A DNA stretch of 51,188 nucleotides from an uncultured Prevotellaceae bacterium (GCA_902788605.1 CADAKX010000016.1:1-51188), one strand, 5' to 3'; shown: positions 15,853-25,233, numbered from the stretch's first letter. Translations and numbers: made by a program. Notes: generated from the letters alone by a model not told the origin.

Positions 15853-16689
15853 TTAGCCCAATGTGATGTTGTCGACCTGAACAGGCTCGTGAAGGAATAT
15901 CTGGGCAGACTCCTTGAACTTATCGGGGTTCTCTGTGGTGAGATAGTGCACAATGCCGTTTTTGGCACATTGGCACTCCATCTCTGGATGGCGTGACAGA
16001 TAGTTGACAAGACTATTGGCCACATATTCTCCTTGTGAAACAACTTGTACGCCTGCTGGCAGATACTTAAGTATCTTAGGCATGAGGAGAGGGTAGTGGG
16101 TGCAGCCGAGAATAATGGTGTCGATTGCGGGGTCGAGTTCCATAATCTGATTGATACGCTTCTCTACAAAGTAATCGGCACCTGGCGAGTCGGCTTCGTT
16201 GTATTCAACCAGGGGCACCCAGAACGGACATGCTACGCCAGAAACGTCGATGTCTGGGTATAGCTTTTGTATTTCCAAGTTATAACTCTCGCTCCTGATT
16301 GTTCCCTCGGTAGCTAGAATACCTACGTGGCGACTGTTGGTAAGGTCGCCGATGACCTCGGCGGTGGGACGGATGATACCCAACACGCGTCGGTTGGGAT
16401 CCCATTGTGGCAGGTCGCGCTGTTGAATGGTACGCAGGGCCTTGGCAGATGCTGTATTGCAGCCTAGAATAACAAGATGGCAACCCATTTCAAACAAGCG
16501 TAGAACAGCTTGTCGAGTGAATTCGTAGACAACGTCGAACGAACGGGGACCGTAGGGCGCACGAGCATTATCGCCCAAGTACAAATAGTCGTACTGGGGT
16601 AACTGTTGGCGGATGCCATGCAGAATGGTCAGTCCGCCGTAGCCACTGTCAAAGATACCAATGGGACCTGGTGTTTGGGGAAGAGTCAT
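15853..16689 (-). CDS. murI: Glutamate racemase
   Basis: MurI makes D-glutamate for peptidoglycan from L-glutamate by a two-cysteine mechanism. Both catalytic cysteines are present in their motifs (LGCNTASA and LGCTHYPLL), and the N-terminus PIGIFDSGYGGLTI is typical. Length is 278 residues. The ATG at 16689 (MTLPQTPGPIG) overlaps the stop of the upstream Skp-like gene by ATGA, which fixes the start and indicates translational coupling. Confidence 0.95.
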   Translation of the reverse strand: MTLPQTPGPIGIFDSGYGGLTILHGIRQQLPQYDYLYLGDNARAPYGPRSFDVVYEFTRQAVLRLFEMGCHLVILGCNTASAKALRTIQQRDLPQWDPNRRVLGIIRPTAEVIGDLTNSRHVGILATEGTIRSESYNLEIQKLYPDIDVSGVACPFWVPLVEYNEADSPGADYFVEKRINQIMELDPAIDTIILGCTHYPLLMPKILKYLPAGVQVVSQGEYVANSLVNYLSRHPEMECQCAKNGIVHYLTTENPDKFKESAQIFLHEPVQVDNITLG

Positions 16690-17213
16690 TTCTGAAGTGC
16701 TTCCTTTACTTCCCCACTGAGGTCGATACCCATACTTGGCTCTATAAACGGGCAAGCATTGGCGTCGGTGTTGATGACAAGGGCCAGATGATGCTGTCGG
16801 GCTATCGTGGCGATAGCTTCGTTAAGGCGTACACGCAGTGGTGCCATTGCCTTGCGTTCGGCTTCAGCCAGATCCTGCTTTCCCTGCTGCTTAAACTGCA
16901 GGTTGCGCTGCATCATGTCCTGGAGCTCGGTTTGACGCTTCAGGAGAATGGTGCGAGGATAGTCTTTCTGACCTTCGAGGAAGTCCTCATACTTGCGGTT
17001 GAACTCATCCTCGGCGCGCTGTAACTCCTTTTCATAGGCTTCGCGCAGGGTGTTCATCTGTTGCAACACACCTTCATACTCGGGCATGGCTGCCAGGGCT
17101 GTCTCATAACTCAGATAGCCGAAACGTATCTGCTCTGCCACAGAGTCCTCTCCTTGTGCCATAACAGGCACAGAGAGAAGAACCATGATAGCAATAATGA
17201 AATGTTTAATCAT
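16686..17213 (-). CDS. Skp/OmpH-like periplasmic chaperone, paralogue 3
   Basis: A 175-residue OmpH/Skp family protein with a signal peptide (1-19, VPVMAQ). A long helical coiled-coil stretch follows (about 45-125, rich in E, K, Q, R), flanked by short beta segments (FGYLSYETALAAMPEY; HHLALVINTDA). The family forms trimeric tentacles that hold unfolded outer-membrane proteins for BamA. It is the third and most divergent of three copies, separated from copy 2 by one base and overlapping murI by four. Confidence 0.87.
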   Translation of the reverse strand: MIKHFIIAIMVLLSVPVMAQGEDSVAEQIRFGYLSYETALAAMPEYEGVLQQMNTLREAYEKELQRAEDEFNRKYEDFLEGQKDYPRTILLKRQTELQDMMQRNLQFKQQGKQDLAEAERKAMAPLRVRLNEAIATIARQHHLALVINTDANACPFIEPSMGIDLSGEVKEALQK

Positions 17214-17214
17214 A

Positions 17215-17718
17215 TTATTTCAAACCAAGTTTTGCTTTTACCTGGGCGGTAACATCGGTAGACAGCGTGGTGCTGATATAAGGGATGCCTGCACCCATCT
17301 CCATGATGTATACATAGTTGCCTTCCTGACCAACAGCCTTGATGGCATCGAGCACTTTTGTGGTGATGGCCTGCATCTTTTCCTGCTGAGCCTTCTGCAT
17401 GGCCTGCTGGTTGTCCTGATAGGTCTGCTGAATGCGCTGATAGAGGTCGTTCAACTCCTGGTTGCGACGTGTCTTAATGTTCTCGGGCAGTGTGGCCTGC
17501 TCTTTTTCAAAAGCATCGGCCTTCTTCTGAAGTTCGTCCTGCATTGACTTCAGGTCGGCCTCGTACTGCTCGGCTAATTTCTGAATCTCGGTCTGAGCGG
17601 CGGTGAACTCAGGCATGCTCTGAATGATTTCCTGAGTGTTAACATGGCCGAACTTGGCCTGAGCTGATGCGGTGAGACCGCAGAGTGCGCAGAGTGCGCA
17701 AAGAATAAACTTTTTCAT
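17215..17718 (-). CDS. Skp/OmpH-like periplasmic chaperone, paralogue 2
   Basis: A 167-residue OmpH/Skp protein with a signal peptide (1-20, GLTASAQ). The strand KFGHVNTQEIIQSMPEF is the family start, followed by a helical hairpin with many Q/K/E (about 40-125) and closing strands (GNYVYIMEMGAGIPYIS). It is co-transcribed with the other two copies and bamA, consistent with delivery of outer-membrane proteins to the Bam complex. Confidence 0.9.
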   Translation of the reverse strand: MKKFILCALCALCGLTASAQAKFGHVNTQEIIQSMPEFTAAQTEIQKLAEQYEADLKSMQDELQKKADAFEKEQATLPENIKTRRNQELNDLYQRIQQTYQDNQQAMQKAQQEKMQAITTKVLDAIKAVGQEGNYVYIMEMGAGIPYISTTLSTDVTAQVKAKLGLK

Positions 17719-17793
17719 GTGTTTGAATTAATTTTTATTATTGTTTTTTTTCTTTGATGTCTTTGAAATCCTTGGTATCAGGGGACTTTATTG

Positions 17794-18306
17794 TTAATTT
17801 GCATAGCCCAGCTTACGGAGTACCTCGTCGCTGATGTCGATCTTGGGTGAACCGAAAATGATGCCGGCATCGCTGGCACGGTCGAGCACCAACTGATAGC
17901 CACGCAGGTCGGCAACGTCCTTGACGGCATTGTACACCTCTTCCTGGATAGGACTCATCAGTGCCGTACGTTTCTTGTAAAGCTCGCCCTCAGGTCCAAA
18001 GTACTTGCGCTTCAGATCGCTGGCTTGCTTCTCCTTCTCCATGATGGCATCCTGCTTGGCCTTTTTCTGCTCTTTTGAGAGGAATACGACCTCGTTTTGG
18101 TAGTTTTTATACATGGTCTGAGCCTCTGTGGTCAATGCGTCGACTTCGGCCTGCCATTTCTTTGAAACCTGAGTGAGCTGTTCGTTAGCACGCTCGTAGG
18201 CAGGAATATTCTTGAAAATATAGTCCATGTCGATGAGCGCGAACTTTTGTGCTTGCATCGACACAGCCGATGCTAACAATGCTATCATTACTAAAATCTT
18301 CTTCAT
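17794..18306 (-). CDS. Skp/OmpH-like periplasmic chaperone, paralogue 1
   Basis: A 170-residue OmpH/Skp protein with a signal peptide (1-19, AVSMQAQ). The typical first strand is KFALIDMDYIFKNIPAYERA, and the helical arms carry EVVFLSKEQKKAKQDAIMEKEKQA. The closing region GYQLVLDRASDAGIIFGSP is also typical. It lies 82 bases after bamA; that gap is filled by an 'ATAACG' short-unit repeat ending just before the start codon. Confidence 0.92.
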   Translation of the reverse strand: MKKILVMIALLASAVSMQAQKFALIDMDYIFKNIPAYERANEQLTQVSKKWQAEVDALTTEAQTMYKNYQNEVVFLSKEQKKAKQDAIMEKEKQASDLKRKYFGPEGELYKKRTALMSPIQEEVYNAVKDVADLRGYQLVLDRASDAGIIFGSPKIDISDEVLRKLGYAN

Positions 18307-18320
18307 AGTTCTTTCTTTTT

Positions 18321-18372
18321 CGTTATGACGTTATTCAATTATGACGTAATGTCGTTATATTGTTATGACGTT
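18321..18372. repeat. ATAACG-unit repeat between bamA and skp
   Basis: On the plus strand it consists of GTTATGACG-like units; read with the operon it is a run of units such as ATAACGTCATAACG. The same 18-base core occurs in the murE-mraY junction (35106-35153), in the same orientation relative to transcription and again directly before a start codon. Confidence 0.8.
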
Positions 18373-18388
18373 TCTGGGGCTTGAAAGT

Positions 18389-21118
18389 TTAGAACTCCTG
18401 TCCCAATACGAAGTGGAACTGACCTCCGCCGCGCTGCCAACCGCCGTTGTAAACCTTGTCGAAACCATAAGCCCAATCAATACCCATCAGACCAACCATC
18501 GGTAGATAGAGACGTACGCCGAAACCGGCAGAACGTTTCATGTCGAAGGGATTGAAGTCACGGGTCTTGGCCCATGCATTACCGCCTTCAAGGAAGCCCA
18601 GTCCATAGATGGTGGTGTTGCCCAGCATGAAGGGATAGCGCAACTCGAGGGTGAAACGGTCGTAGGCGTAAGCGTCATAAGCGCTGTAACGGCTACCTGT
18701 CCATTCTCCACCCATCACATACGCTGTTGATGAGATGGCACCGTTATCGTAACCACGCAGGCCAATGGTTTCCTCTGCATAACTGGTAGAATAGCCGCTC
18801 ATGCCGTCACCACCCACATAGAATGTCTCGAAGGGCGATTTCTTGTTCTTGTTGTAAGAGCCCAGCAAACCGAATTCTACGCGTGTCATCAGCACGAAGC
18901 ATTTCTGACCGCTGCTGAGAGAGGTATAAGTACGGCTCTTGAACTTCCACTTGTGATACTCCACCCACTTGTATTTCTCGGCCTGTTCACTATTCCACTG
19001 GTCTTGGTTCTTAGAATAGGTCTCCTGAGTAGCCAAGTTGGCATAGTTCTTGCCATCGAAGGCTGACCAGGGTGGGGTGAGAGATACAGAGAGTGAGAAC
19101 TCAGAACCGTGACGGGGAAACAGTGGGTTGTCCGTTGAATTACGCGTCAGGGCCAAATTCAAGTTGATGTTGTTACAGTTACCATTAGTGATGAGGAAAT
19201 ACTGCCAGTCCTTTAGCATATAGCGCTGATAAGACAGTGTGGCTGAGAGCTGGAAGTAGTCATCTGGCCAGCGCAGACGCTTACCCCAACCAAGAGATAC
19301 ACCCAAGAGCTTGATGTACTTGTCGTCATCGAGATAGGCGTCATAGTTGTTGAAATAGCCGCTGTTATATGTGCTGCTGCCATAATACATGCTGCTCAGA
19401 GAGTTCAAGTAAGCTGAGTTGTAGTAGTTGCTCGATACGTCACTCTGCTTAGAGTAGTAGATACCTACATTGAAGGCGTTAGGACGTTTTCCGCCAAACC
19501 AGCCGGTAGAGTAGTTGGCATTATATGAGCGGTAGTAGCGTCCGTTGGTTTGGAAATTTAAACCAATCTGTTCTCCATCGCCGGCAGGCAGAAAACCACG
19601 GTGCAGCTTGTTCTTGCCCAGCAGGTTGCGTAGTGAGAAGTTGTTGAACTTGATACCCACACGGCCAATGACACCCGTCTGACCCCAACCCAGTGAGAGT
19701 TCCAACTGGTCGTTAGACTTCTGCTCCAGGTTCCAATCGATGTCTACGGTACCGTCTTCGAGGTTGGGTTTTACATCGGGGTTCACCGACTCTGGGTCAA
19801 AATAACCCATTGATGCAATTTCACGTGCCGAACGCATCAGGGCGTCCTTAGAGAAAAGGTCGCCGGGTTTGGTGCGCAGTTCGCGGCGTACAACTTCTTC
19901 GTAGAGTCGGTCGTTACCAAAGATTCGAACCATGTTAAGGTGAGCCTGCGTGCCCTCCATGATGCGTACCTCTACATCAATAGAGTCATCAACGACGTTG
20001 ATGTCGGTGGGCTCAACGCTCGAGAAGATATAACCGTTATTATAGTAGTTGTTATGCACGGCATCGTCGTCCTCAATCAGTCGCTTGTTCATGAGCTTCT
20101 GGTTGTAGACGTCACCTTTCTTCATATCCAGGATCTTGTCGAGAACATCAGAGTTATAGACGGTGTTGCCTACCCATGTGATGTTGCGAATATAGTATTT
20201 CTCGCCTTCGTCGACTTTGACGTAAATGTTGATATGCTTATCGTCGACCGTCCAGATAGAGTCGTCTTCGATAGTGGCATCGCGGAAGCCTAACTCATTA
20301 TACTTGTCCAGCAAAGCCTGTTTTGCCTCTGCATAGCGCTCCGGGGTGTATTTCTTTGCCTTGAACAGATTGTGGAGTTTGCCTGATTCATGAATTTTGC
20401 CGAAGGCGCCTTTTGAGAAGAACTTACCCTTAATCTTCTTGTCACTCAGCTTTTCGTTGCCCTCGAAGATGATACGGCGTACGCGCATCTTTTCTTTCTT
20501 GTCAATGTTGACTTCAAGAACTACTTGGTTCTTACCGGTCACATCATCATGCTGAGAGATCTCTATCTCTGCATTCTTATATCCCTTGTCATCAAAGTAT
20601 TTGCGGGCCAGGATTTTAGCACGGTCGATGATGTTCTTGGTTAAACTCATACCTTTGGTCATGCCCAGTTTTGACTCAAGATCGTTGCGCTCGCTCTTCT
20701 TTACACCGTGATACTCAATGCTGGTAATGCGTGGGCGCAGAGCCAAGTGGATACACAGGTAAATCTGTGAATCAACGATAGAATCGGCGGTGATGGATAC
20801 TTCAGAAAAGAGTCCATGCTTCCAATAGCGTTTTACCGCCTCGGTAATCTCATTGCCAGGAACTTCAATGCGTTGACCTACGTTGAGACCAGACAGATTA
20901 ATGAGGATGGCGTCCTCGTAGTCGCTGACGCCTTTGACGGTGATACCTCCAATCTCACATTGGCGGGGAGTACCGGCATAGGAGATGTCTGGGTTAACAA
21001 TCTTATTCTGTGCTGAAACACTGAATGGAAGAAAGGCAAGGAGGTAAAACGGCAAGATGTCTCTTACTATTCCTTTGGCTATTCTTCTCACCTTATTAAT
21101 AATATAATAATGGGCCAC
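18389..21118 (-). CDS. bamA: Outer membrane protein assembly factor BamA
   Basis: BamA is the outer-membrane insertase for beta-barrel proteins. The 909-residue protein has a signal peptide (about 1-36, PFSVSAQ) and a series of POTRA domains (about 50-470), recognisable from repeated elements such as ITSIEYHGVKKSERNDLESKLG and VRRIIFEGNEKLSDKKIKGKF. The C-terminal 16-strand barrel ends in the aromatic signal FHFVLGQEF. An LRGY motif (in ETIGLRGYDNGA) occupies the place of the VRGF/Y loop-6 motif. It lies 23 bases after uppS and before three Skp genes: a classic envelope biogenesis operon. Confidence 0.95.
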   Translation of the reverse strand: MAHYYIINKVRRIAKGIVRDILPFYLLAFLPFSVSAQNKIVNPDISYAGTPRQCEIGGITVKGVSDYEDAILINLSGLNVGQRIEVPGNEITEAVKRYWKHGLFSEVSITADSIVDSQIYLCIHLALRPRITSIEYHGVKKSERNDLESKLGMTKGMSLTKNIIDRAKILARKYFDDKGYKNAEIEISQHDDVTGKNQVVLEVNIDKKEKMRVRRIIFEGNEKLSDKKIKGKFFSKGAFGKIHESGKLHNLFKAKKYTPERYAEAKQALLDKYNELGFRDATIEDDSIWTVDDKHINIYVKVDEGEKYYIRNITWVGNTVYNSDVLDKILDMKKGDVYNQKLMNKRLIEDDDAVHNNYYNNGYIFSSVEPTDINVVDDSIDVEVRIMEGTQAHLNMVRIFGNDRLYEEVVRRELRTKPGDLFSKDALMRSAREIASMGYFDPESVNPDVKPNLEDGTVDIDWNLEQKSNDQLELSLGWGQTGVIGRVGIKFNNFSLRNLLGKNKLHRGFLPAGDGEQIGLNFQTNGRYYRSYNANYSTGWFGGKRPNAFNVGIYYSKQSDVSSNYYNSAYLNSLSSMYYGSSTYNSGYFNNYDAYLDDDKYIKLLGVSLGWGKRLRWPDDYFQLSATLSYQRYMLKDWQYFLITNGNCNNINLNLALTRNSTDNPLFPRHGSEFSLSVSLTPPWSAFDGKNYANLATQETYSKNQDQWNSEQAEKYKWVEYHKWKFKSRTYTSLSSGQKCFVLMTRVEFGLLGSYNKNKKSPFETFYVGGDGMSGYSTSYAEETIGLRGYDNGAISSTAYVMGGEWTGSRYSAYDAYAYDRFTLELRYPFMLGNTTIYGLGFLEGGNAWAKTRDFNPFDMKRSAGFGVRLYLPMVGLMGIDWAYGFDKVYNGGWQRGGGQFHFVLGQEF

Positions 21119-21141
21119 TGTATTATTTCTCTTTAACTAAT

Positions 21142-21933
21142 TTACATTTTTTTGTTTTCCTCTTCTTCCACCTGAGCTTCAGTCTTACCATAACGACGCT
21201 GGCGACTCTGGAAACTCTCAATGGCCTTGTGGAGCTCAGCTTCGTCAAAGTCTGGCCAGAAAGTGTCACAGAAATAAAGCTCAGAATAGGCAATTTGCCA
21301 CAACAGATAGTTGGAGATGCGTACCTCGCCGCCTGTACGGATAAGAAGGTCGGGGTCTGGCATGAAGTTGGTGCAGAGATGCTGGCTGATAAACTCCTCG
21401 GTGATATCTTCGGCGCGGATGCCACCAGTCTTGATGTTCTTAAAGATGTTCTCGGGAAGTTCATCCATGTCATGTACCTCACTGACAATCTGCTTCACAG
21501 CATTGGTAATCTCCCAACGGCTGGAATAACTCAGGGCAACCACCATTGTCATAGCATCATTCTTAGCCGTGTGTTCCTCTGTCTCGTGCAATTTCTCCTG
21601 GACGGCCTTTGGCAGACGCTTGATGTCGCCGATGACACGGAATCGCACATTGTTTTTCATGAAGATCTCGTCTTCGAGTGAGGTGAGTACCAAACCCATT
21701 AGGGCTGCAATCTCATCGTCAGGACGATTCCAGTTCTCCGTCGAGAAGGTATAGAGCGTCAGATATTTGACACCCAATCGCGTGCATTCTGAGGTGATGC
21801 GTCGAACGGCTTCTACACCAGCCTGATGGCCAAAGGTGCGCTCTTTGCCGCGTTCCATGGCCCAGCGTCCATTACCGTCCATGATGATAGCAATGTGCTG
21901 TGGAATGCGGTTCATGTCCAATTTTGCTGTCAT
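21142..21933 (-). CDS. uppS: Undecaprenyl diphosphate synthase
   Basis: UppS condenses isopentenyl units in cis onto farnesyl diphosphate, making the C55 carrier for peptidoglycan and surface glycans. The 263-residue protein has the catalytic block [26 protein letters not shown], and the late substrate-binding motif [22 protein letters not shown] short acidic tail (VEEEENKKM) follows. A second in-frame ATG at residue 7 is an alternative start. It is the third gene of the operon, 24 bases after the DUF6089 gene. Confidence 0.95.
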   Translation of the reverse strand: MTAKLDMNRIPQHIAIIMDGNGRWAMERGKERTFGHQAGVEAVRRITSECTRLGVKYLTLYTFSTENWNRPDDEIAALMGLVLTSLEDEIFMKNNVRFRVIGDIKRLPKAVQEKLHETEEHTAKNDAMTMVVALSYSSRWEITNAVKQIVSEVHDMDELPENIFKNIKTGGIRAEDITEEFISQHLCTNFMPDPDLLIRTGGEVRISNYLLWQIAYSELYFCDTFWPDFDEAELHKAIESFQSRQRRYGKTEAQVEEEENKKM

Positions 21934-21957
21934 ATATGTATTCTACTTTTTTTCTTA

Positions 21958-22650
21958 TCAGTCTCTATCGTTATTGCATGTCTTACATTTCTCCATGAAC
22001 TCGTAGGTCAATGAGATTTGCAGACCTTGGTAGCAATCTGTATTTTTGAATAACTCCGTACTCTTGATGCCGTATGGGTCACTTACTCCGTCCAAGCGGT
22101 CGCTGCCAGAGAAGTGCATCATCCATTCCAGGGTGAGGTTCAGTCGGCTTTGTAGTTTGTACTTTACGCCGAAGCCGATGGGTACCTGAAAGGCTGTTGC
22201 TGACTCGTCGCCTTTTGCGAAAGCCAGACCTGCGCCGAGTGCGATGAATGGTGTGAGTGGCTTGGCACCATAGTATTCCCTACCTGTTCCGAAGGGCCAG
22301 AAGTTGTACTCGAATTTGATGCTGAGGTCAGTCAGCTTGGTTGAGAACGAAACATCTTTTTCTGCATAGTCGGGATAGTAGGTGTTGACGTTCTTCGAGT
22401 TGCCTTTCAATTGGCCGTAATTCAGCATGGCACTCCATGCCATTCGTGGGTTGGTCTTATATTTGACCACGAGACCGACCATTGGTTGAATGTCTTTTGT
22501 CAGGTTGCCGTTGAAGTCACCAAGGTAGTTGGTCAAGCCTACACCAGCACCGACCTCCATCTTATATTCTGGCTCATCTTGAGCTGCTGCTGTGGTGGAC
22601 AGCAGTGAACATTGCAGAATCAAGAGGATTGCCAGCGCAATGGTCTTCAT
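21958..22650 (-). CDS. DUF6089 outer-membrane beta-barrel protein
   Basis: A 230-residue protein with a signal peptide (1-23, STTAAAQ). Alternating beta strands typical of a small porin-like barrel follow (MEVGAGVGLTNYLGDFNGN, LGAGLAFAKG, QVPIGFGVKYKLQSRLNLTLEW). It matches the Bacteroidetes DUF6089 family, whose genes often sit next to uppS-bamA. It starts at MKTIALAILL because that gives a proper signal peptide and a 23-base gap from the upstream gene. The end CKTCNNDRD carries two cysteines of unknown meaning. Confidence 0.8.
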   Translation of the reverse strand: MKTIALAILLILQCSLLSTTAAAQDEPEYKMEVGAGVGLTNYLGDFNGNLTKDIQPMVGLVVKYKTNPRMAWSAMLNYGQLKGNSKNVNTYYPDYAEKDVSFSTKLTDLSIKFEYNFWPFGTGREYYGAKPLTPFIALGAGLAFAKGDESATAFQVPIGFGVKYKLQSRLNLTLEWMMHFSGSDRLDGVSDPYGIKSTELFKNTDCYQGLQISLTYEFMEKCKTCNNDRD

Positions 22651-22673
22651 GATGCCGATGTGATGATTCTTTT

Positions 22674-23891
22674 TCACTTCTTCCAGATTTGGCCAGCATT
22701 GGTTACCAGCCACAGGTTACCTTGTGTGTCAGCTGTCATGACATATTCTGTGCCTTGTGCATCGCTGGGCAGTGCGTAAGAGGAAACAATCTTCCAGGTG
22801 ATGCCTTGGTCGCGCGAGACATAGATAGTCAGGCCGCTTCCCGTAGCATAAATGTCGCCACCGACATAGGCCATGGAAAGATTGCTCTGCGCCGGCATGG
22901 TGAATCGGTTGTTGTCTTCAATGGGCATATAAACCCATTGGCCCTCTTTGCCCTTTTGGCAAATCTTACGCCAGAAACACATACTACCCTCCTGGTTGAT
23001 ACCTCCCATGAGAACGCAGTCGGCAGAGTCGATGGGGGCGTAGGCCCAGGTCGTGGTTGCGATATCGTTGACAGGCAGAAGTGATGCACTCTCGTCGAGG
23101 TTTTCGTCCGCCCAAGTCTTTCCGTTGTCTTGTGAGCATTTTAGCATACCGTTGGTGTCAAGGGCATAGAGCTCGTTGGTACTGGCACCAATCAGTTGCT
23201 TAATTGAAGCTGTGGCAACTGTCTCCCAACTGCTGAGGTCGGTTGATTTCTCAATGCTGTTGCCATTCGCTCTATAGGCAGTGTTGCCTTTCATCACGAT
23301 ACCTTTGTCTACCAACTTCACACTGTCGCCATAAGCTACCAGACTCTTCTGAGTCCAATCAACCAAGAGCGGATTGGTGGAGGTCTTCTTCCATAGTGAT
23401 TCTGTGCCCTTAGTGGTGCTGATCTTCAGCGTTACGGTATAGTCGCGTTGGTTGGTGCCGTCTGTAGAGTATACACGTAGGACTCGTGGCTGACTGAAGT
23501 CAATAGAGTCGGTTGAGGCAATCAGAAAGCAGCTGTCACTCACGAGAGACTTAAGAAGGGCAATGCTGTTGCTCTTTGTCGAGATGCTACTGATGAGTAC
23601 GTGTTTTAAGTCGGTACCAAGTGGGAACTCCTGTGTATTGTAGATGATGTTGTTCGTCTGGCTCACCGTCATAGGATAGTTGTCGCCGCTCAAGACGGTT
23701 TTGATGATGGTGTCGTTTCCAGTGTTTGCCGACTTGGTATTCGTATAGCAATTGAGTTTTCCTAAGGCAAAGCCTGTGATAGCAGCTTCATTAGAGTACG
23801 CAATAGTCTCAGAATCTTCGTTGTTCAGACATGATGTCATGGCTGACGAAACAATGAGAAATGCGCATAGCGTCTGATAAAATCTTTTCAT
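22674..23891 (-). CDS. DUF6242 lipoprotein with BNR-like repeats
   Basis: A 405-residue predicted lipoprotein; the signal ends in SAMTSC (Cys21). The N-terminal third has beta-sandwich-like strands, and the C-terminal part is a beta-propeller-like region with Asp-box (BNR) motifs SQDNGKTW and SRDQGITW. It fits the Bacteroidetes DUF6242 family, of unknown function. It is first in the uppS-bamA operon, with its own promoter (23926..23919). Its fixed place beside bamA hints at a role in the outer envelope; that is inference. Confidence 0.8.
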   Translation of the reverse strand: MKRFYQTLCAFLIVSSAMTSCLNNEDSETIAYSNEAAITGFALGKLNCYTNTKSANTGNDTIIKTVLSGDNYPMTVSQTNNIIYNTQEFPLGTDLKHVLISSISTKSNSIALLKSLVSDSCFLIASTDSIDFSQPRVLRVYSTDGTNQRDYTVTLKISTTKGTESLWKKTSTNPLLVDWTQKSLVAYGDSVKLVDKGIVMKGNTAYRANGNSIEKSTDLSSWETVATASIKQLIGASTNELYALDTNGMLKCSQDNGKTWADENLDESASLLPVNDIATTTWAYAPIDSADCVLMGGINQEGSMCFWRKICQKGKEGQWVYMPIEDNNRFTMPAQSNLSMAYVGGDIYATGSGLTIYVSRDQGITWKIVSSYALPSDAQGTEYVMTADTQGNLWLVTNAGQIWKK

Positions 23892-23918
23892 TTATTCTTG
23901 TTTAAACAAATTCTGCTG

Positions 23919-23926
23919 CAAATTTA
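23919..23926 (-). promoter_or_regulatory. Promoter -7 box of the envelope operon
   Basis: TAAATTTG followed by CAGC on the minus strand fits TAnnTTTG. It is about 28 bases before the DUF6242 gene ATG, and no other box was found within the ten-gene operon. Confidence 0.65.
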
Positions 23927-23934
23927 CGCACAAA

Positions 23935-23962
23935 AAAGCAAAAAGCGGCCAAAATGACCGCT
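23935..23962 (-). terminator. Terminator after the CE15 gene
   Basis: Read on the minus strand, AGCGGTC pairs with GGCCGCT around an ATTTT-like loop and is followed by TTTGCTTTTTT. It separates the CE6-CE15 operon from the DUF6242 promoter just downstream. Confidence 0.75.
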
Positions 23963-24051
23963 TAATTAAATAAAATATATCTTTTAGGCTCGTTTTTAAG
24001 TTGTTTTTAGTTTTTTACGCACCATTTCTAGTGAAAAGATACATCTTTTTG

Positions 24052-25233
24052 TTAGAATTTGTCTGTTTTAACGATTCTGACATCATCTGTGTCGGTGGTA
24101 CGGCCCAACAGGAACTTGTCAATGAAGGCTTGGACCTCGGGCATCTGGCTCTCGGGTAACTGACAGTGACCATGGCCGTCAACGATGCTCCAACCCATAC
24201 GATCGGCTACGCCGAACTGTTCCCAGACTTTTCTAGCAGCCTGTGCTGATGGTAGCATCGCTTTGTCAGCCAGCCACTTATAGTCTGGGTTGCCAAGGAG
24301 TAAAAGGGCACGAGGAAATACGAGAGTGCAAAGTTCGTGCTGGTCGTAGGGCAGACGATAGACGGAATCGCCGGCGAAGTTGGTACGCTGACTTTCCTTG
24401 AACCAGTGGTAGTCGGTGTGATCGAGGTCTTCTACTCCTTCCAAAGTGTGAGAAACACGCCATGCGGCAGCGCCACCACCCCCAGGTTCTTGGGCGATGG
24501 TTAGGGCCACACGTTCGTCGAAGGCTCCGCAATAAAGGGCCATCTTGCCAGCATACGAGCAGCCTGTCACGCCAATGTGCTTGGTGTTAATCTTCGTCAC
24601 CTCAGGGCCTAACTGCTGTAGACCGTCGATGATACGGCTCAGTCCCCATGCCCACTCACTATAGGCTCCATTGTCCTTAAGGTCGGGGTAGAGTCGGTCG
24701 AAATTGTGCTCGCCACGCTCGTGGTGTCGACCGAACTGTCCGTAGTCGTTGACTTGCTTCTCATGGAATACCATCGTTGCAATGGGACGGTCGTTGAACA
24801 ACTGACGGGGCAGTGAGATGCCACTGGTGCCAATCATGACGGCATAGGGCGCCTGACCGGTCTTGGGATAGCGAATCTCTGAGCGCAAGGTCAGCGTCTG
24901 GCCATTGACTGTGACGTCAACAATCAGTGTGTCGCCATCCATGTGTGCCTTTACCTGTTCAGGTTTGACGGCGGGTTTTTCTCCAATGCCGTAGTGCTGA
25001 ATTTGAGCAGCAATCTCCGCGCGGCGTTTGCCCCAGTCTTTGTACTTCTTTACACCTTGCAGCGGATTGGGAAGCTCTTTGATGATGGGTAAATCCTCTA
25101 CGGCAGGCAACTTAGGCTTTGCATAGTTGGCAAAGGTGTTCTCTGCGTTCATAACCAGGGGCACTTTGTTGCCCGTTTGAGCCATTGCCGAGATAGGGGC
25201 CACGGCTAGAAGTAACTTGATTAAAGTCTTCAT
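24052..25233 (-). CDS. CE15-type glucuronoyl esterase-like protein
   Basis: Alpha/beta hydrolases of family CE15 cleave esters between lignin alcohols and the 4-O-methylglucuronic acid of xylan. The 393-residue protein has a signal peptide (1-19, ISAMAQ). The nucleophile elbow is GVTGCSYAGKMAL (Ser226), the acidic residue is in AQEPGGGGAAAWR (Glu249), and the catalytic His356 is in GHGHC. The usual residue after the serine in CE15 (GCSRNGK) is Arg, thought to help the oxyanion hole; here it is Tyr227. The target ester may therefore differ. It lies 26 bases after the CE6 gene in one operon. Confidence 0.8.
   Translation of the reverse strand: MKTLIKLLLAVAPISAMAQTGNKVPLVMNAENTFANYAKPKLPAVEDLPIIKELPNPLQGVKKYKDWGKRRAEIAAQIQHYGIGEKPAVKPEQVKAHMDGDTLIVDVTVNGQTLTLRSEIRYPKTGQAPYAVMIGTSGISLPRQLFNDRPIATMVFHEKQVNDYGQFGRHHERGEHNFDRLYPDLKDNGAYSEWAWGLSRIIDGLQQLGPEVTKINTKHIGVTGCSYAGKMALYCGAFDERVALTIAQEPGGGGAAAWRVSHTLEGVEDLDHTDYHWFKESQRTNFAGDSVYRLPYDQHELCTLVFPRALLLLGNPDYKWLADKAMLPSAQAARKVWEQFGVADRMGWSIVDGHGHCQLPESQMPEVQAFIDKFLLGRTTDTDDVRIVKTDKF

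Noticed and set aside
18307-18388. Separate promoter before the first Skp gene
   Set aside because: No TAnnTTTG box was found on the minus strand; the gap holds the ATAACG repeat.
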